15,040 nucleotides of DNA from Bacteroidales bacterium (lineage in GTDB: Bacteria; Bacteroidota; Bacteroidia; Bacteroidales; PUMT01). The notes under the pieces were generated by a model. That model saw nothing but the letters and a program-made list of their open reading frames with translations, had not been told where the DNA came from and ran no database searches. The number at the start of each line of letters is the position of its first letter. Positions within the stretch are counted from its first letter, which is position 1. The stretch is taken from the NCBI GenBank assembly GCA_007119075.1, contig SKQJ01000201.1, forward strand, positions 1-15,040, read 5' to 3'. Both the position numbers and the translations under genes were made by a program. Shown here one piece after another: positions 1 through 7,093 of the stretch.

Positions 1-716
1 TATTTTCTCGGATCCCAGGGCTCGCCCGGCCTGTTCATAAGATACCGTTTCCAGTCGGTATCCCTTTCCCTGATCTGTGAAACGAGTCCCGGCCTTCTCC
101 ATCTGCCCGGCTGATTCACGTTCCAGGTCATTTCAACCATGACGATATCACCGAACTGCCCGGATCTGATGAATTCGTTGGCAGCGTGATAGTTAGCCCC
201 GCTTCTTCTCTGGGATCCGATGGTTACGATCTTGCCGGTACGTTCAACGGCTTCGCGCGCTTTGCGGTTATCTTCCATGGTTTCGGCAAAAGGCTTTTCC
301 ACGTAAGCATCCTTGCCGGCCTCCACGGCCTCAATGGTATGCAGCGCATGCTGAAAGTCGGCTGTCCCTATAATAACGGCATCGACATTGCCCCGATCAT
401 AAAGCTCTTCATTGTTGCGGTAAAGGTCAACACTGATGTTTCTTTCGGCAAGGAAAGCCTTTGCTTCTTCACGCCTGCGGTTCCAGATATCCGAAACGGC
501 AGTGATGGCAAAATTCAGGTCGGACGCCTGGCTCTGGAACGCTCCTGTCAATGAGGCCCTGGTACGGTCTGAAAATCCTACAATTCCAACATTTACCCGG
601 TCATTGGAACCGATTATGTTGCCGTATGACTTCGCGCTGAAGCCAAGTCCGCCCATGGTTATTCCGGCCGATCCGATGGCCACTTTTTTGACGAATTCTC
701 TTCTGGAGTTTTGCAT
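1..716 (-). CDS. Gfo/Idh/MocA-family oxidoreductase, Tat-exported (partial, C-terminus outside window)
   Basis: Reading the minus strand from the ATG at 716 gives 238 open codons running off the left edge. Residues 4-11 (SRREFVKK) are a twin-arginine motif followed by a glycine/alanine-rich stretch, so the protein is probably exported folded by the Tat system, as is common for this family in Bacteroidota. A Rossmann-type nucleotide-binding start follows (VNVGIVGFSD, residues 41-50), then VDAVIIGTAD (111-120) and the family hallmark EKP (140-142), whose lysine is the usual catalytic residue. The C-terminal half, which determines the substrate, is not visible. Members oxidise or reduce sugars and sugar derivatives with NAD(P). 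It lies 106 bp downstream of deoC on the same strand and may be co-transcribed with it. The family is secure; the substrate is unknown. Confidence 0.9.
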   Translation of the reverse strand, partial: MQNSRREFVKKVAIGSAGITMGGLGFSAKSYGNIIGSNDRVNVGIVGFSDRTRASLTGAFQSQASDLNFAITAVSDIWNRRREEAKAFLAERNISVDLYRNNEELYDRGNVDAVIIGTADFQHALHTIEAVEAGKDAYVEKPFAETMEDNRKAREAVERTGKIVTIGSQRRSGANYHAANEFIRSGQFGDIVMVEMTWNVNQPGRWRRPGLVSQIRERDTDWKRYLMNRPGEPWDPRK

Positions 717-822
717 TTTTATGGGTTTGATTTGATGAGCATTTTAGTTAATGAACAGTTGCGGAATGAGTCAAATTTATGAATAATTTTTGAAGGTTTG
801 ACGGTCTCGGATGAAGCTGTTG

Positions 823-1530
823 TCATTTGCCGAACCGTGTCTGTGCCTCTTCCATCATGGCGGCAGTGGCAGTGGCGCCGCAGCGCGCGCAGCCTGCTTC
901 CCTTACGGCAAGCAGCTGGTCGAGTGTGCGCACTCCTCCGGCGGCCTTTACCTTTACGCCCGGGCCGCTGTGCCTGCGCATGAGTTCCAGATCGGGAATA
1001 GTTGCCCCGGAATAGGAGAACTTTCCGTCGCTATCCTTGACGAATCCGAAGCCGGAGGAGGTTTTCACATAGTCGGCCCCCACTTTGGTGCATATCTCAC
1101 AAAGCTTTATCTTATCATGTTCCCGGGTAATATAGTCGGTTTCAAAAATAACCTTTACAATGGCGCCGTTGGAGTGGCAGGCCTTTGTAACGGCGTCAAT
1201 CTCGTTTTCGATATAGGACCAGTCGCCCGACAACGCCTTTCCTATATTTATGACCATGTCAATTTCAGCCGCCCCATCCCTGCAGGCTTGTTCGGTTTCA
1301 AAAACCTTGACTTCGATTTTGGAGTTTCCCGCCGGAAAACCAATTACGCAGCCGACAAGCACCCCGGTTCCCCGAAGCAGCTCGGCGGCCCGGTTTACCA
1401 TGTAAGGTTTGACGCATACCGAAGCCACATCATATTTGACTGCTACGCTGCATTCTCTTTCCAGATCCTGATCGGTCATCGTCGGATGCAGAATAGAGTG
1501 GTCTATCATTTTTGCCAGTTCTGTAATCAT
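823..1530 (-). CDS. deoC: Deoxyribose-phosphate aldolase
   Basis: This 235-residue class I aldolase should interconvert 2-deoxy-D-ribose 5-phosphate with acetaldehyde and glyceraldehyde 3-phosphate in cytoplasmic deoxynucleoside catabolism. The expected active-site positions are present: Asp91 in EIDMVINIG, the Schiff-base lysine Lys156 in YVKTSSGFG, and Lys195 in VKAAGGVRT, equivalent to Asp102, Lys167 and Lys201 of the E. coli enzyme. The length is normal for the short bacterial form. The C-terminal phosphate-binding part reads RCGATATAAMMEE rather than the more common GASS/GTS type, a variant I believe occurs in related enzymes. The ATG at 1530 gives the expected N-terminus (LAKMIDHSILHP). 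No other nucleoside-catabolism gene is visible; the next gene on this strand is the sugar-type oxidoreductase, so a role in another carbon pathway is possible. Confidence 0.95.
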   Translation of the reverse strand: MITELAKMIDHSILHPTMTDQDLERECSVAVKYDVASVCVKPYMVNRAAELLRGTGVLVGCVIGFPAGNSKIEVKVFETEQACRDGAAEIDMVINIGKALSGDWSYIENEIDAVTKACHSNGAIVKVIFETDYITREHDKIKLCEICTKVGADYVKTSSGFGFVKDSDGKFSYSGATIPDLELMRRHSGPGVKVKAAGGVRTLDQLLAVREAGCARCGATATAAMMEEAQTRFGK

Positions 1531-1624
1531 GATATGTAACTGTTAAATGTTAATTTTAGAGTGCAATAAATATAGTACAAAGATTTTAGATTTGAAAGCC
1601 GCCCGACGCCTGTCAAATGCCACA

Positions 1625-1637
1625 TCATTTAAAATGA
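1625..1637. promoter_or_regulatory. Operator-like palindrome TCATTT-A-AAATGA
   Basis: A perfect inverted repeat of 6 + 6 bases around a single A, about 95 bp upstream of the deoC start and in the shared divergent region. Its outer context (TGTCAAATG at 1611-1619 and AATGACA at 1633-1639) adds a second, weaker TGTCA/TGACA symmetry. The size and symmetry would suit a dimeric repressor, but AT-rich palindromes of this size also occur by chance. Confidence 0.25.
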
Positions 1638-1787
1638 CACATAACCCGGGAAGCTGCTGGAGAGGAGTTAAGATCGCAATAAGGAGAGATTTTTTGATTT
1701 TACAAGTGGCAGGATAATTGCCCTGAATTATTGAGCATCCGGGTTTTTTCCTATCATATTGTTTTTTTATGTATTTTGCCGGCCGGA

Positions 1788-1814
1788 ATCAGGACAAGCG
1801 AATGCTATCCTGAT
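1788..1814 (+). promoter_or_regulatory. Hairpin upstream of the RraA-like gene
   Basis: ATCAGGA (1788-1794) pairs perfectly with TCCTGAT (1808-1814). Inside the loop AGC and GCT close a GAAT tetraloop. The element ends 52 nt before the ATG at 1867, so it would be either in the 5' leader or an operator near the promoter. No U-tract follows, so it is not a simple terminator. Confidence 0.35.
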
Positions 1815-1866
1815 GGCTTTCTGTTTTTGATGCAACCAATTGATATCTAACCTAAACTGCTTTGCT

Positions 1867-2742
1867 ATGAAAAATTTTATGATTTACTCTCTTTGTGCCG
1901 TTTTTCTCCTTGTTAGTCCGGGTTTATTTGCGCAGGATGAACCGGATGTTTCGGACGACGTTTTGCTTGAGCTTTATGATGGAGCCAGGGTGGCCGATGT
2001 AGTCGACGGCCTTGCCACCTTGGGATATATGGGGGTCGGAGTGATGGACCCCAGAATATCTCCGCTGTGGCGGGATGTGAAGGATATGAGTCACCGCTTT
2101 TCCGGAATCGCCGTCACCGTGCGCTATGGCCCTACCAACCGTCCCTGGAACCCAGGTGCCGACCTGACAAAACCCGAGAATTATGAGATTTATCGTCAGT
2201 GGCGCGGCATGTGGTATTCACAGCTGTCGACCGAGCCTTTCCAGCAATACATAAAACCGGGTACTGTAGTAGTCATGGACAACAAGGATGACAACGACAC
2301 CGGTTCCACAGGATCAAAAAACATCATGGAATGGAAAGAGAAAGGGGCAGTGGGACTGGTCACTGCCGGGGGTATAAGGGATATTGATGAGATAATACTC
2401 CAGAGAAATCCCGTCTATTCCGATTATTATAAAAGGGGCAGGGGAGAGCGGATTGGCCGTAATGAGCTGATAGATGTTCAGCAGCCTGTGATTGTCGGTG
2501 GCGTTCTTGTCCACCCGGGCGATATTTTAGTGGCCGATTCCGATGGCGTGGTGGTCGTTCCGCGGCGTGTCGCAGTCAGGGTGGGGCAGATCGCATACCA
2601 GGAACTGGTTGATGACATTGCAGGTCGCAGGCAGCTTTACGAGCAGCTCGGTTTAGAGATAGATGATACGGTAAGGGAAAGGGAAAGGCCGGAGGATTTT
2701 TTCAGAAGGCTCGGATTGCCCGCCGATCCGAATAAACCCTGA
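1867..2742 (+). CDS. Exported RraA-like protein (HMG/CHA aldolase superfamily)
   Basis: The 291-residue product from the ATG at 1867 begins with a Sec signal peptide (lysine at residue 2, hydrophobic residues 5-20, likely cleavage near FAQ-DE at 23) and has no lipobox, so it should be periplasmic. The rest matches the RraA / 4-hydroxy-4-methyl-2-oxoglutarate aldolase fold: RVADVVDGL (41-49), GSTGSKN (146-152), AVGLVTAGGIRDIDEI (161-176) and PVIVGGVLVHPGDILVADSDGVVVVP (207-232). Arg171-Asp172 matches the substrate- and metal-binding pair of the aldolases, which suggests catalytic competence rather than an RNase E-inhibitor role. Compared with the roughly 160-residue core family it carries an insertion (about residues 87-130, rich in Trp, Tyr and Pro) and a charged C-terminal tail. 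Export is unusual for this family. The substrate cannot be told. Confidence 0.8.
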   Translation: MKNFMIYSLCAVFLLVSPGLFAQDEPDVSDDVLLELYDGARVADVVDGLATLGYMGVGVMDPRISPLWRDVKDMSHRFSGIAVTVRYGPTNRPWNPGADLTKPENYEIYRQWRGMWYSQLSTEPFQQYIKPGTVVVMDNKDDNDTGSTGSKNIMEWKEKGAVGLVTAGGIRDIDEIILQRNPVYSDYYKRGRGERIGRNELIDVQQPVIVGGVLVHPGDILVADSDGVVVVPRRVAVRVGQIAYQELVDDIAGRRQLYEQLGLEIDDTVRERERPEDFFRRLGLPADPNKP

Positions 2743-2781
2743 TATTGAAGAAACCCTAAACCGAATACTTAAGTCACTCCG

Positions 2782-2888
2782 GACCCGCTGCACTAGTCCG
2801 CAGTCCGGGTCAGGGCGTTGCTGCCATTGACCGTCCCGGACCCATCGGAACAGTCCGCTGCAAGGGTCCCGGCCCCTGCAACCGGGGC
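2782..2888 (+). repeat. Cluster of three GC-rich hairpins upstream of the epimerase gene
   Basis: Three successive inverted repeats occupy the 183-bp gap between two plus-strand genes. The first pairs GACCCG (2782-2787) with CGGGTC (2806-2811), and CTGC (2788-2791) with GCAG (2800-2803). The second pairs GGACCC (2838-2843) with GGGTCC (2864-2869). The third pairs GCCCC (2872-2876) with GGGGC (2884-2888) and is followed by AATAAAGTTTTT, weakly terminator-like. The first two share the words CCGGACCC and AGTCCGC, as if derived from one repeated unit. This could be a terminator/attenuator region or a degenerate palindromic repeat. Confidence 0.45.
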
Positions 2889-2925
2889 AATAAAGTTTTT
2901 CAGATTCTCTAAACAGCTGGAAAAA

Positions 2926-4032
2926 ATGCAAATATCCGACATCCGCCTGTACAGGGCGAGCCTGAAGCTGAAGGAGCCTTTTGTGATTTCCCTGGGCTCT
3001 ATAACACATGCCGACAATGTTTTTGTCAGGATAGCCACCAGCGAAGGCATTACCGGGTTCGGGGAGTGCAGTCCCTCGCTGACGATCAACGGCGAAAGCG
3101 TCGAAACCTGTTTTGCGGCAGGCAAATATATCGGCAGGGCATTGAAGGGAAAGGATCCTTTGGATATAGAAAGATGTTCTGCAATTGCCGATTCGGTTAT
3201 TTATGGAAACACAAGCATAAAAAGCGCATTTGATATTGCATTGCATGATATTGCCTCCCGGAATGCCAATCTGCCCTTATTTGCTTTCCTTGGAGGAAAA
3301 AGTGACAGGAAGATATTTACCGATTATACCGTGTCACTCGACTCGGCAGGGCGAATGGCTGATAACGCACTGAAAATCAAAGAGCGCGGCTTTCCATTTA
3401 TCAAAGTAAAGCTTGGGGACGGCCGGGAAAACGATGTCGGAAGAGTCCGGGAAATCAGGATGGCAGTGGGGGAGGATATCCCGTTGAGGCTTGATGCCAA
3501 CCAGGGATGGGATAAAATAACGGCCATTTCCGTCCTTAATGATCTGGCTGACTCAAACATTCAGTTCTGTGAGGAACCCATACCGCGACGGGATTTCATG
3601 ATACTGCCGGAAGTAAGGCAGGCAAGCCCGATCCCGGTGATGGCTGATGAGTCCTGCCTGGACCACCATGATGCCGGGCGCCTGATAAATCTGGAAGCCT
3701 GCGATTATATAAATATAAAGCTGGGTAAGTCCTCCGGTTTGCACAAGGCCATGAAAATTGCCGGTATTGCCGGTGAGGCAGGCATAAAAATGATGGTGGG
3801 AGGCTTTATGGAAACACGCCTGGCTTTTACGGCTTCGGCTCATTTCTTTCTTACCAGCGAACATATAATATTCAGCGATTTCGATTCCCCCCTGATGATG
3901 CAGGAGGACCCGGTAAGCGGAGGGATTATTTATGGCAGCGGGGGACAGGTCAGTGTTCCGGATACCCCCGGACTCGGCGCATTTGTCAGGGAAGACTGCC
4001 TTGAGAGCCTGCCATCGGAGAGAGTCGTCTGA
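2926..4032 (+). CDS. Dipeptide epimerase (enolase superfamily, L-Ala-D/L-Glu epimerase type)
   Basis: This 368-residue enzyme of the muconate-lactonising subgroup has every expected catalytic element: the KxK pair Lys160/Lys162 (FIKVKLG), metal ligands Asp190 (LRLDANQGW), Glu216 (CEEPI) and Asp241 (ADESC), and the opposite-face lysine Lys265 (YINIKLGK). The DxD motif Asp318/Asp320 (FSDFDSPLM) is diagnostic for dipeptide epimerases, because it binds the substrate's amino terminus. The reaction is epimerisation of an alpha-carbon in a dipeptide, classically L-Ala-D-Glu from peptidoglycan turnover, but bacterial relatives vary in dipeptide preference. The ATG at 2926 aligns with the family N-terminus (MQISDIRLYR). 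The frame stays open upstream into the GC-rich hairpins from a TTG at 2818, but that stretch does not look like protein. It lies 183 bp after the RraA-like gene, with no peptidoglycan-recycling neighbour in the window. Confidence 0.9.
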   Translation: MQISDIRLYRASLKLKEPFVISLGSITHADNVFVRIATSEGITGFGECSPSLTINGESVETCFAAGKYIGRALKGKDPLDIERCSAIADSVIYGNTSIKSAFDIALHDIASRNANLPLFAFLGGKSDRKIFTDYTVSLDSAGRMADNALKIKERGFPFIKVKLGDGRENDVGRVREIRMAVGEDIPLRLDANQGWDKITAISVLNDLADSNIQFCEEPIPRRDFMILPEVRQASPIPVMADESCLDHHDAGRLINLEACDYINIKLGKSSGLHKAMKIAGIAGEAGIKMMVGGFMETRLAFTASAHFFLTSEHIIFSDFDSPLMMQEDPVSGGIIYGSGGQVSVPDTPGLGAFVREDCLESLPSERVV

Positions 4033-4067
4033 CCAGCAGCACAAAACACCAATCCATCAGCGGCCTG

Positions 4068-4093
4068 GCAAATGGCATAAAAATCCATTTTGC
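4068..4093 (+). promoter_or_regulatory. Hairpin downstream of the epimerase gene
   Basis: GCAAATGG (4068-4075) pairs with CCATTTTGC (4085-4093) with one bulged T. The stem starts 36 nt after the epimerase stop codon. There is no T-run behind it. It may protect the 3' end of the epimerase transcript or act as a weak terminator. Confidence 0.3.
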
Positions 4094-4128
4094 AATAGGG
4101 TAGGCCCATGTTTCGGCTGTCTTTGTAG

Positions 4129-4171
4129 AGAAGCAGTAACCCCCTGTATGGAATCAGGGGGGAATGCTTCT
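4129..4171 (+). terminator. Two-tier hairpin between epimerase and signalling cassette
   Basis: The outer stem AGAAGCA (4129-4135) pairs with TGCTTCT (4165-4171), and the inner stem CCCCCTG (4140-4146) pairs with CAGGGGG (4155-4161) around an 8-nt loop. It is followed by a pyrimidine-rich TCTTAC but not a proper U-tract. It could terminate epimerase transcripts or be a structured 5' leader of the next gene, which starts 35 nt later. An ATG at 4164 in frame with that gene lies inside the 3' arm, which argues against its use as a start. Confidence 0.45.
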
Positions 4172-4205
4172 TCTTACGAAGATAATATTAGTCCTAAAAA
4201 GCTTC

Positions 4206-5444
4206 ATGATGAAACTGTTGGTAACGCTGATTTTTGCTTTCTCCTTTCATTTATCATACCCGCAGGATCCCGGCTTCTTCACTGTGAGCGGCACGGTAAA
4301 GGATGCTGAAACAGGTAAGCCTGTCCCTTTTGCCAGCATCTCTTTCGAGGAAGGATTCAGCGGTATAGTGAGCAATCCCGACGGGGAATTCAGCCTCACT
4401 ATTTCGTCGGAGCTGAAGTCCGATCATTCCAGGATAATGATATCTCATATCGGTTACCGCCGGTCATACTTTGCCCTGGAGGGCATTGAGGGTTCCCGCG
4501 GCGACTTTCTGCTTGTTCCGCAGACCGTCCATCTGACCGAGGTAACCATCAGGCCTGCTGATGCGCGGTCGATAGTTGCGGAGTCCCTTGACAGGATCGG
4601 CGATAACTATCCCCTCTCTCCCTTGCGCCTTACAGGATTCTACAGGGAAACAATAAAGCAGAGGAGAGATTACGTTTCCATTACTGAAGCACTGGTCGAT
4701 ATTTATAAAGCTCCCTATGATTCCCAGGGAAATGATTTGCTTAGAATAGTAAGGGGAAGGAAAAGCGGCAATATAAAACAGCAGGACACCCTTCTTGTCA
4801 AGCTGCAGGGAGGACCGCATGTTTCACTGCTGCTTGATGTAGTAAAAAACCGTGATTTGCTTTTTGAAGGGAATCTCGGGCATTACTTTTTTGAAATCGA
4901 GGATATTGTGATTATCGATGATACCCCTCATTACGCCATTGTTTTCGGCCCCCGGGTCAAGCTGAATTATCCCCTTTATTACGGGAAGCTTTTTATTACA
5001 GTCAATCGAAAGGCGCTTACCATGGCCGAATTCAGTCTTGACCTTTCGGATAAAGCCAAGGCGGTACAGAGCTTTATTCTGAGAAAGCCGGCCAGGTTGA
5101 GATTCATTCCCGAAAGTACAAGATACCTGGTACACTATAAGGAGGTTGAAGGGAGGTATTATATTGATTATATCCGGTATGAGCTGGAATTTTCGGCTGA
5201 CTGGCGCAGGAGGCTTTTCAGGACCGGTTATACCATTATGTCGGAAATGGCTGTTACCGCAAGGGAACCCCTTTCGGGCGAAAAGTTTGCCTTTCAGGAA
5301 GCTTTCCTTTCTTCATCAGTCCTCGCCGACCTGGTTCCCGTATATTTTCATGATGAATTCTGGGATGGATACAATTATATTGAACCCGAACAATCGATAC
5401 ATGATGCGATCAGAAGATTAAACAGAAGACTGGATGACTGGTAA
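4206..5444 (+). CDS. Exported carboxypeptidase-regulatory-like domain protein, paralogue of the 7094-8704 gene
   Basis: The 412-residue product (ATG 4206, or 4209 one codon later) starts with a Sec signal peptide (MMKLLVTLIFAFSFHLSYPQ). Residues 25-112 form a carboxypeptidase D regulatory-like beta-sandwich: VSGTVKDAETGKPVPFASI, a GIVSNPDGEFSL turn and HIGYRRSYFAL. Residues 120-412 are a domain I cannot name, with landmarks GFYRE (144-148), DIYKAPY (165-171), DTLLVKL, YAIVFGP, PLYYGKL, GRYYIDYIRYELEF and a final DEFWDGYNYIEPE (383-395). The same landmarks occur in order in the last gene of the cassette, which also has an STN domain that this one lacks. There is no beta-barrel of receptor size and no lipobox. 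The location is probably periplasmic or outer-membrane-associated. It sits 84 bp before the sigma-factor gene on the same strand. Function unknown; a sensor or target of the sigma system is an inference. Confidence 0.8.
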   Translation: MMKLLVTLIFAFSFHLSYPQDPGFFTVSGTVKDAETGKPVPFASISFEEGFSGIVSNPDGEFSLTISSELKSDHSRIMISHIGYRRSYFALEGIEGSRGDFLLVPQTVHLTEVTIRPADARSIVAESLDRIGDNYPLSPLRLTGFYRETIKQRRDYVSITEALVDIYKAPYDSQGNDLLRIVRGRKSGNIKQQDTLLVKLQGGPHVSLLLDVVKNRDLLFEGNLGHYFFEIEDIVIIDDTPHYAIVFGPRVKLNYPLYYGKLFITVNRKALTMAEFSLDLSDKAKAVQSFILRKPARLRFIPESTRYLVHYKEVEGRYYIDYIRYELEFSADWRRRLFRTGYTIMSEMAVTAREPLSGEKFAFQEAFLSSSVLADLVPVYFHDEFWDGYNYIEPEQSIHDAIRRLNRRLDDW

Positions 5445-5458
5445 AAGAAAAGTATTAG

Positions 5459-5466
5459 TAATTTTG
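5459..5466 (+). promoter_or_regulatory. Candidate -7 promoter element upstream of the sigma-factor gene
   Basis: TAATTTTG matches the Bacteroidota primary-sigma -7 consensus TAnnTTTG at every fixed position. Transcription would start about seven bases later, leaving a leader of roughly 55 nt before the ATG at 5529. No clear TTTG/TTG -33 element is seen 19-21 bp upstream, where the preceding gene ends, so the assignment is tentative. If real, the sigma factor and downstream genes can be transcribed apart from the first gene of the cassette. Confidence 0.4.
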
Positions 5467-5528
5467 CCCTGGATTAACCTGTAAGCCCTCTTCAGGAAAA
5501 GGGAGAAGGCAGATCAACCTGATACAGT

Positions 5529-6068
5529 ATGGCCCTGGAAAATATCATAATACAGCAAAAAACCAGAAACAGCGATATTGTCGCGTTTGAAACGCTGTTC
5601 AGGAAGTATTATGCAGACCTTGTAAGCTATGCCTGCCGGTATACCAGGGATATGGATGCTGCAGAAGAGATCGTCCAGGAATTTTTTTACAACTACTGGA
5701 AAAACAGGAAGGAGATCAATATAAAGTTCTCTCTCAGGGCATACATGTACAGGTCAATCAGAAATAATACGCTGAACTATCTTGAGGCCGTCAGCGTAAG
5801 AAGAAAATATGCCGACCGTATACTTTCATCAGCAAATTCCCAGGGATATGAAGACAGTTCGGTCGAAGTATCTGAATTGAACGAAAGGATAGAGAGGATT
5901 CTCAATGAATTGCCCGAACGCTGCAGGACAATATTCTGCATGAGTCGATTCGATGGCCTGAAATATGAAGAAATAGCAGAACAGCTGTCCGTATCGGTCA
6001 AAACGGTCGAGGCAAATATCGGCAAAGCGCTTAAGCTTTTAAGGAAGAAACTTGAAACATCATTATAA
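5529..6068 (+). CDS. ECF-type RNA polymerase sigma factor (FecI/Bacteroidota sigma-70 family)
   Basis: This 179-residue protein has the two ECF domains. Sigma region 2 spans about residues 18-85 (FETLFRKYYADLVSYACRYT, then AAEEIVQEFFYNYW and the -10-reading SLRAYMYRSIRNNTLNYL). Sigma region 4 spans about 118-172, with the helix-turn-helix YEEIAEQLSVSVKTVEANI (146-164). There is no region 3, as expected for ECF factors. It should direct core RNA polymerase to a small regulon when released from its anti-sigma factor, which is encoded 89 bp downstream on the same strand. The ATG at 5529 gives a standard N-terminus; no Shine-Dalgarno sequence is visible, normal in this phylum. Autoregulation and control of the flanking paralogues are plausible, but no ECF-specific promoter repeat was recognised. 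Confidence 0.93.
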   Translation: MALENIIIQQKTRNSDIVAFETLFRKYYADLVSYACRYTRDMDAAEEIVQEFFYNYWKNRKEINIKFSLRAYMYRSIRNNTLNYLEAVSVRRKYADRILSSANSQGYEDSSVEVSELNERIERILNELPERCRTIFCMSRFDGLKYEEIAEQLSVSVKTVEANIGKALKLLRKKLETSL

Positions 6069-6157
6069 AAAGAGTCGGCTGCATGTCCGGGAAACCTACA
6101 GGAATATAAACAACGCCCGGAATGTGTTAAAAAACGGATTATCATAAATTTACTGTA

Positions 6158-7021
6158 ATGGATCAGACAGAAACATATGAAAAGGTCGACACCGGGAAAG
6201 CCTGGAAACAGGTTCACCGCCGGTTGCAGGACGAGGGACTGCTAAGCGGAGTGGGGGAAAGCGCAGGCAGCTCTTCTGAATTCTCTTTCCCGCGGCAACT
6301 CGCGTATGCCGCTTCGATCATATTTCTTATTGTTGCGGGCGGGGTAGGTTACTTTCTTTATCAGCCCGGGTCATCCGGCCTGATGACGCTCAGAACAGGT
6401 ACTGACGACAATACATTAGTGCAGACCCTGATGGATGGAAGCGTTGTTTACATTGCCGGAAATTCGGTTCTCAGCTATCCGGAAGAATTCAGGGGCAGGG
6501 AACGGAAGGTTTTTTTCTCAGGGGAAGCCTTTTTCGATATTCAGAATCAGACAGCACAACCGTTTGTTGTTGCGACCGACCGGGTAATAATCGAGGTGAT
6601 GGGTACTGCCTTCAATCTTAAATCGACCGAAGACGACTTTGAGCTTATAGTAGAGGATGGCTCGGTCAGGGTCACATTAGCAGATTTCCCCGGGGAGACC
6701 GAAATTGTAGGAAAATGGGAAATGGCAACCGGGAAGGGAAACAGGATTGAAAAATTGCCTGTTATTGACCATACCTACGTTTCCTGGAGAATGAACAGGA
6801 TGCAGTTCAGGGATGAAAGCCTGGCAAATATTGCCTCGGTAATAAGCAAAAGCTATAATGTGGATATAGATTTCCAGCATGACCGGATCAGGCAGCGCCG
6901 TATGTCGGTGACTTTTCACAATAACGATATAAACACCATAGCGGCAGTGATAGCATTTTCTCTTGATCTTGAATATGAAATATTTCCTGGCTCCGGGATA
7001 TTTTTCAGGGAAAAAAGATAA
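6158..7021 (+). CDS. FecR-like anti-sigma factor / sigma regulator
   Basis: The 287-residue product is a single-pass inner-membrane regulator. A short cytoplasmic N-terminus (1-48, with KAWKQVHRRL at 14-23) would bind the sigma factor. One membrane span covers about 49-68 (LAYAASIIFLIVAGGVGYFL). The periplasmic FecR domain covers about 75-175, with the signature LMDGSVVYIAGNSVLSYPEEF (91-111), FFSGEAFFDI (119-128) and VEVMGTAFNL-like residues near 145-154. A C-terminal DUF4974-like (secretin/TonB-like) domain covers about 213-285 (MQFRDESLANIASVISKSYNVDI). In the known systems this C-terminal domain contacts the STN domain of an outer-membrane transducer. Here the only STN domain nearby is encoded 72 bp downstream in a protein without a receptor barrel. 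The cytoplasmic segment is shorter than in many FecR homologues of this phylum. Confidence 0.92.
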   Translation: MDQTETYEKVDTGKAWKQVHRRLQDEGLLSGVGESAGSSSEFSFPRQLAYAASIIFLIVAGGVGYFLYQPGSSGLMTLRTGTDDNTLVQTLMDGSVVYIAGNSVLSYPEEFRGRERKVFFSGEAFFDIQNQTAQPFVVATDRVIIEVMGTAFNLKSTEDDFELIVEDGSVRVTLADFPGETEIVGKWEMATGKGNRIEKLPVIDHTYVSWRMNRMQFRDESLANIASVISKSYNVDIDFQHDRIRQRRMSVTFHNNDINTIAAVIAFSLDLEYEIFPGSGIFFREKR

Positions 7022-7093
7022 TTTCCGGCCCGGTTTCTGAGTTTTACTTGTCTGGACTGTCCGTTCCCTGCTGCCTCAAAGAAAAGACACGAG

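Larger units (their letters stand above)
1531..1866. other. Divergent intergenic region between deoC and the RraA-like gene
   Basis: These 336 bases lie between two divergent starts and hold no credible gene. An in-frame TTG at 1840 would lengthen the right-hand gene, but it would place nine residues ahead of a good signal peptide, so the ATG at 1867 is preferred. The stretch contains an operator-like palindrome (1625-1637), a CCGGCCGG palindrome (1779-1786), a hairpin (1788-1814) and several T-runs. TATTTTG at 1772-1778 is one base short of the Bacteroidota -7 consensus TAnnTTTG. On the minus strand TATATTTA (1567-1574) is a weak -7 candidate for deoC. I see no clear -33 element for either. 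Confidence 0.5.

Noticed and set aside
811..1539. A 242-residue plus-strand open frame opposite deoC
   Set aside because: It is antisense to a gene with intact catalytic motifs, has no recognisable domain, and its openness follows from the codon bias of deoC.
2818..2925. N-terminal extension of the epimerase from a TTG at 2818
   Set aside because: The 36 extra residues lie in the hairpin cluster and do not resemble the family N-terminus, which begins exactly at the ATG at 2926.
2653..3246. A 197-residue minus-strand frame across the RraA-like/epimerase junction
   Set aside because: It overlaps two well-supported genes and the GC-rich hairpins, and shows no domain or sensible composition (many scattered Cys/Arg).
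4164..4205. Upstream ATG start for the first cassette gene
   Set aside because: The ATG lies inside a hairpin arm and would bury the signal peptide behind 14 mostly hydrophobic extra residues. The ATG at 4206/4209 gives a clean signal peptide.
6069..6157. A separate promoter for the FecR-like gene (TAAATTTA just before the start)
   Set aside because: The match ends only a few bases before the ATG, too close to serve as a -7 element with a usable leader.
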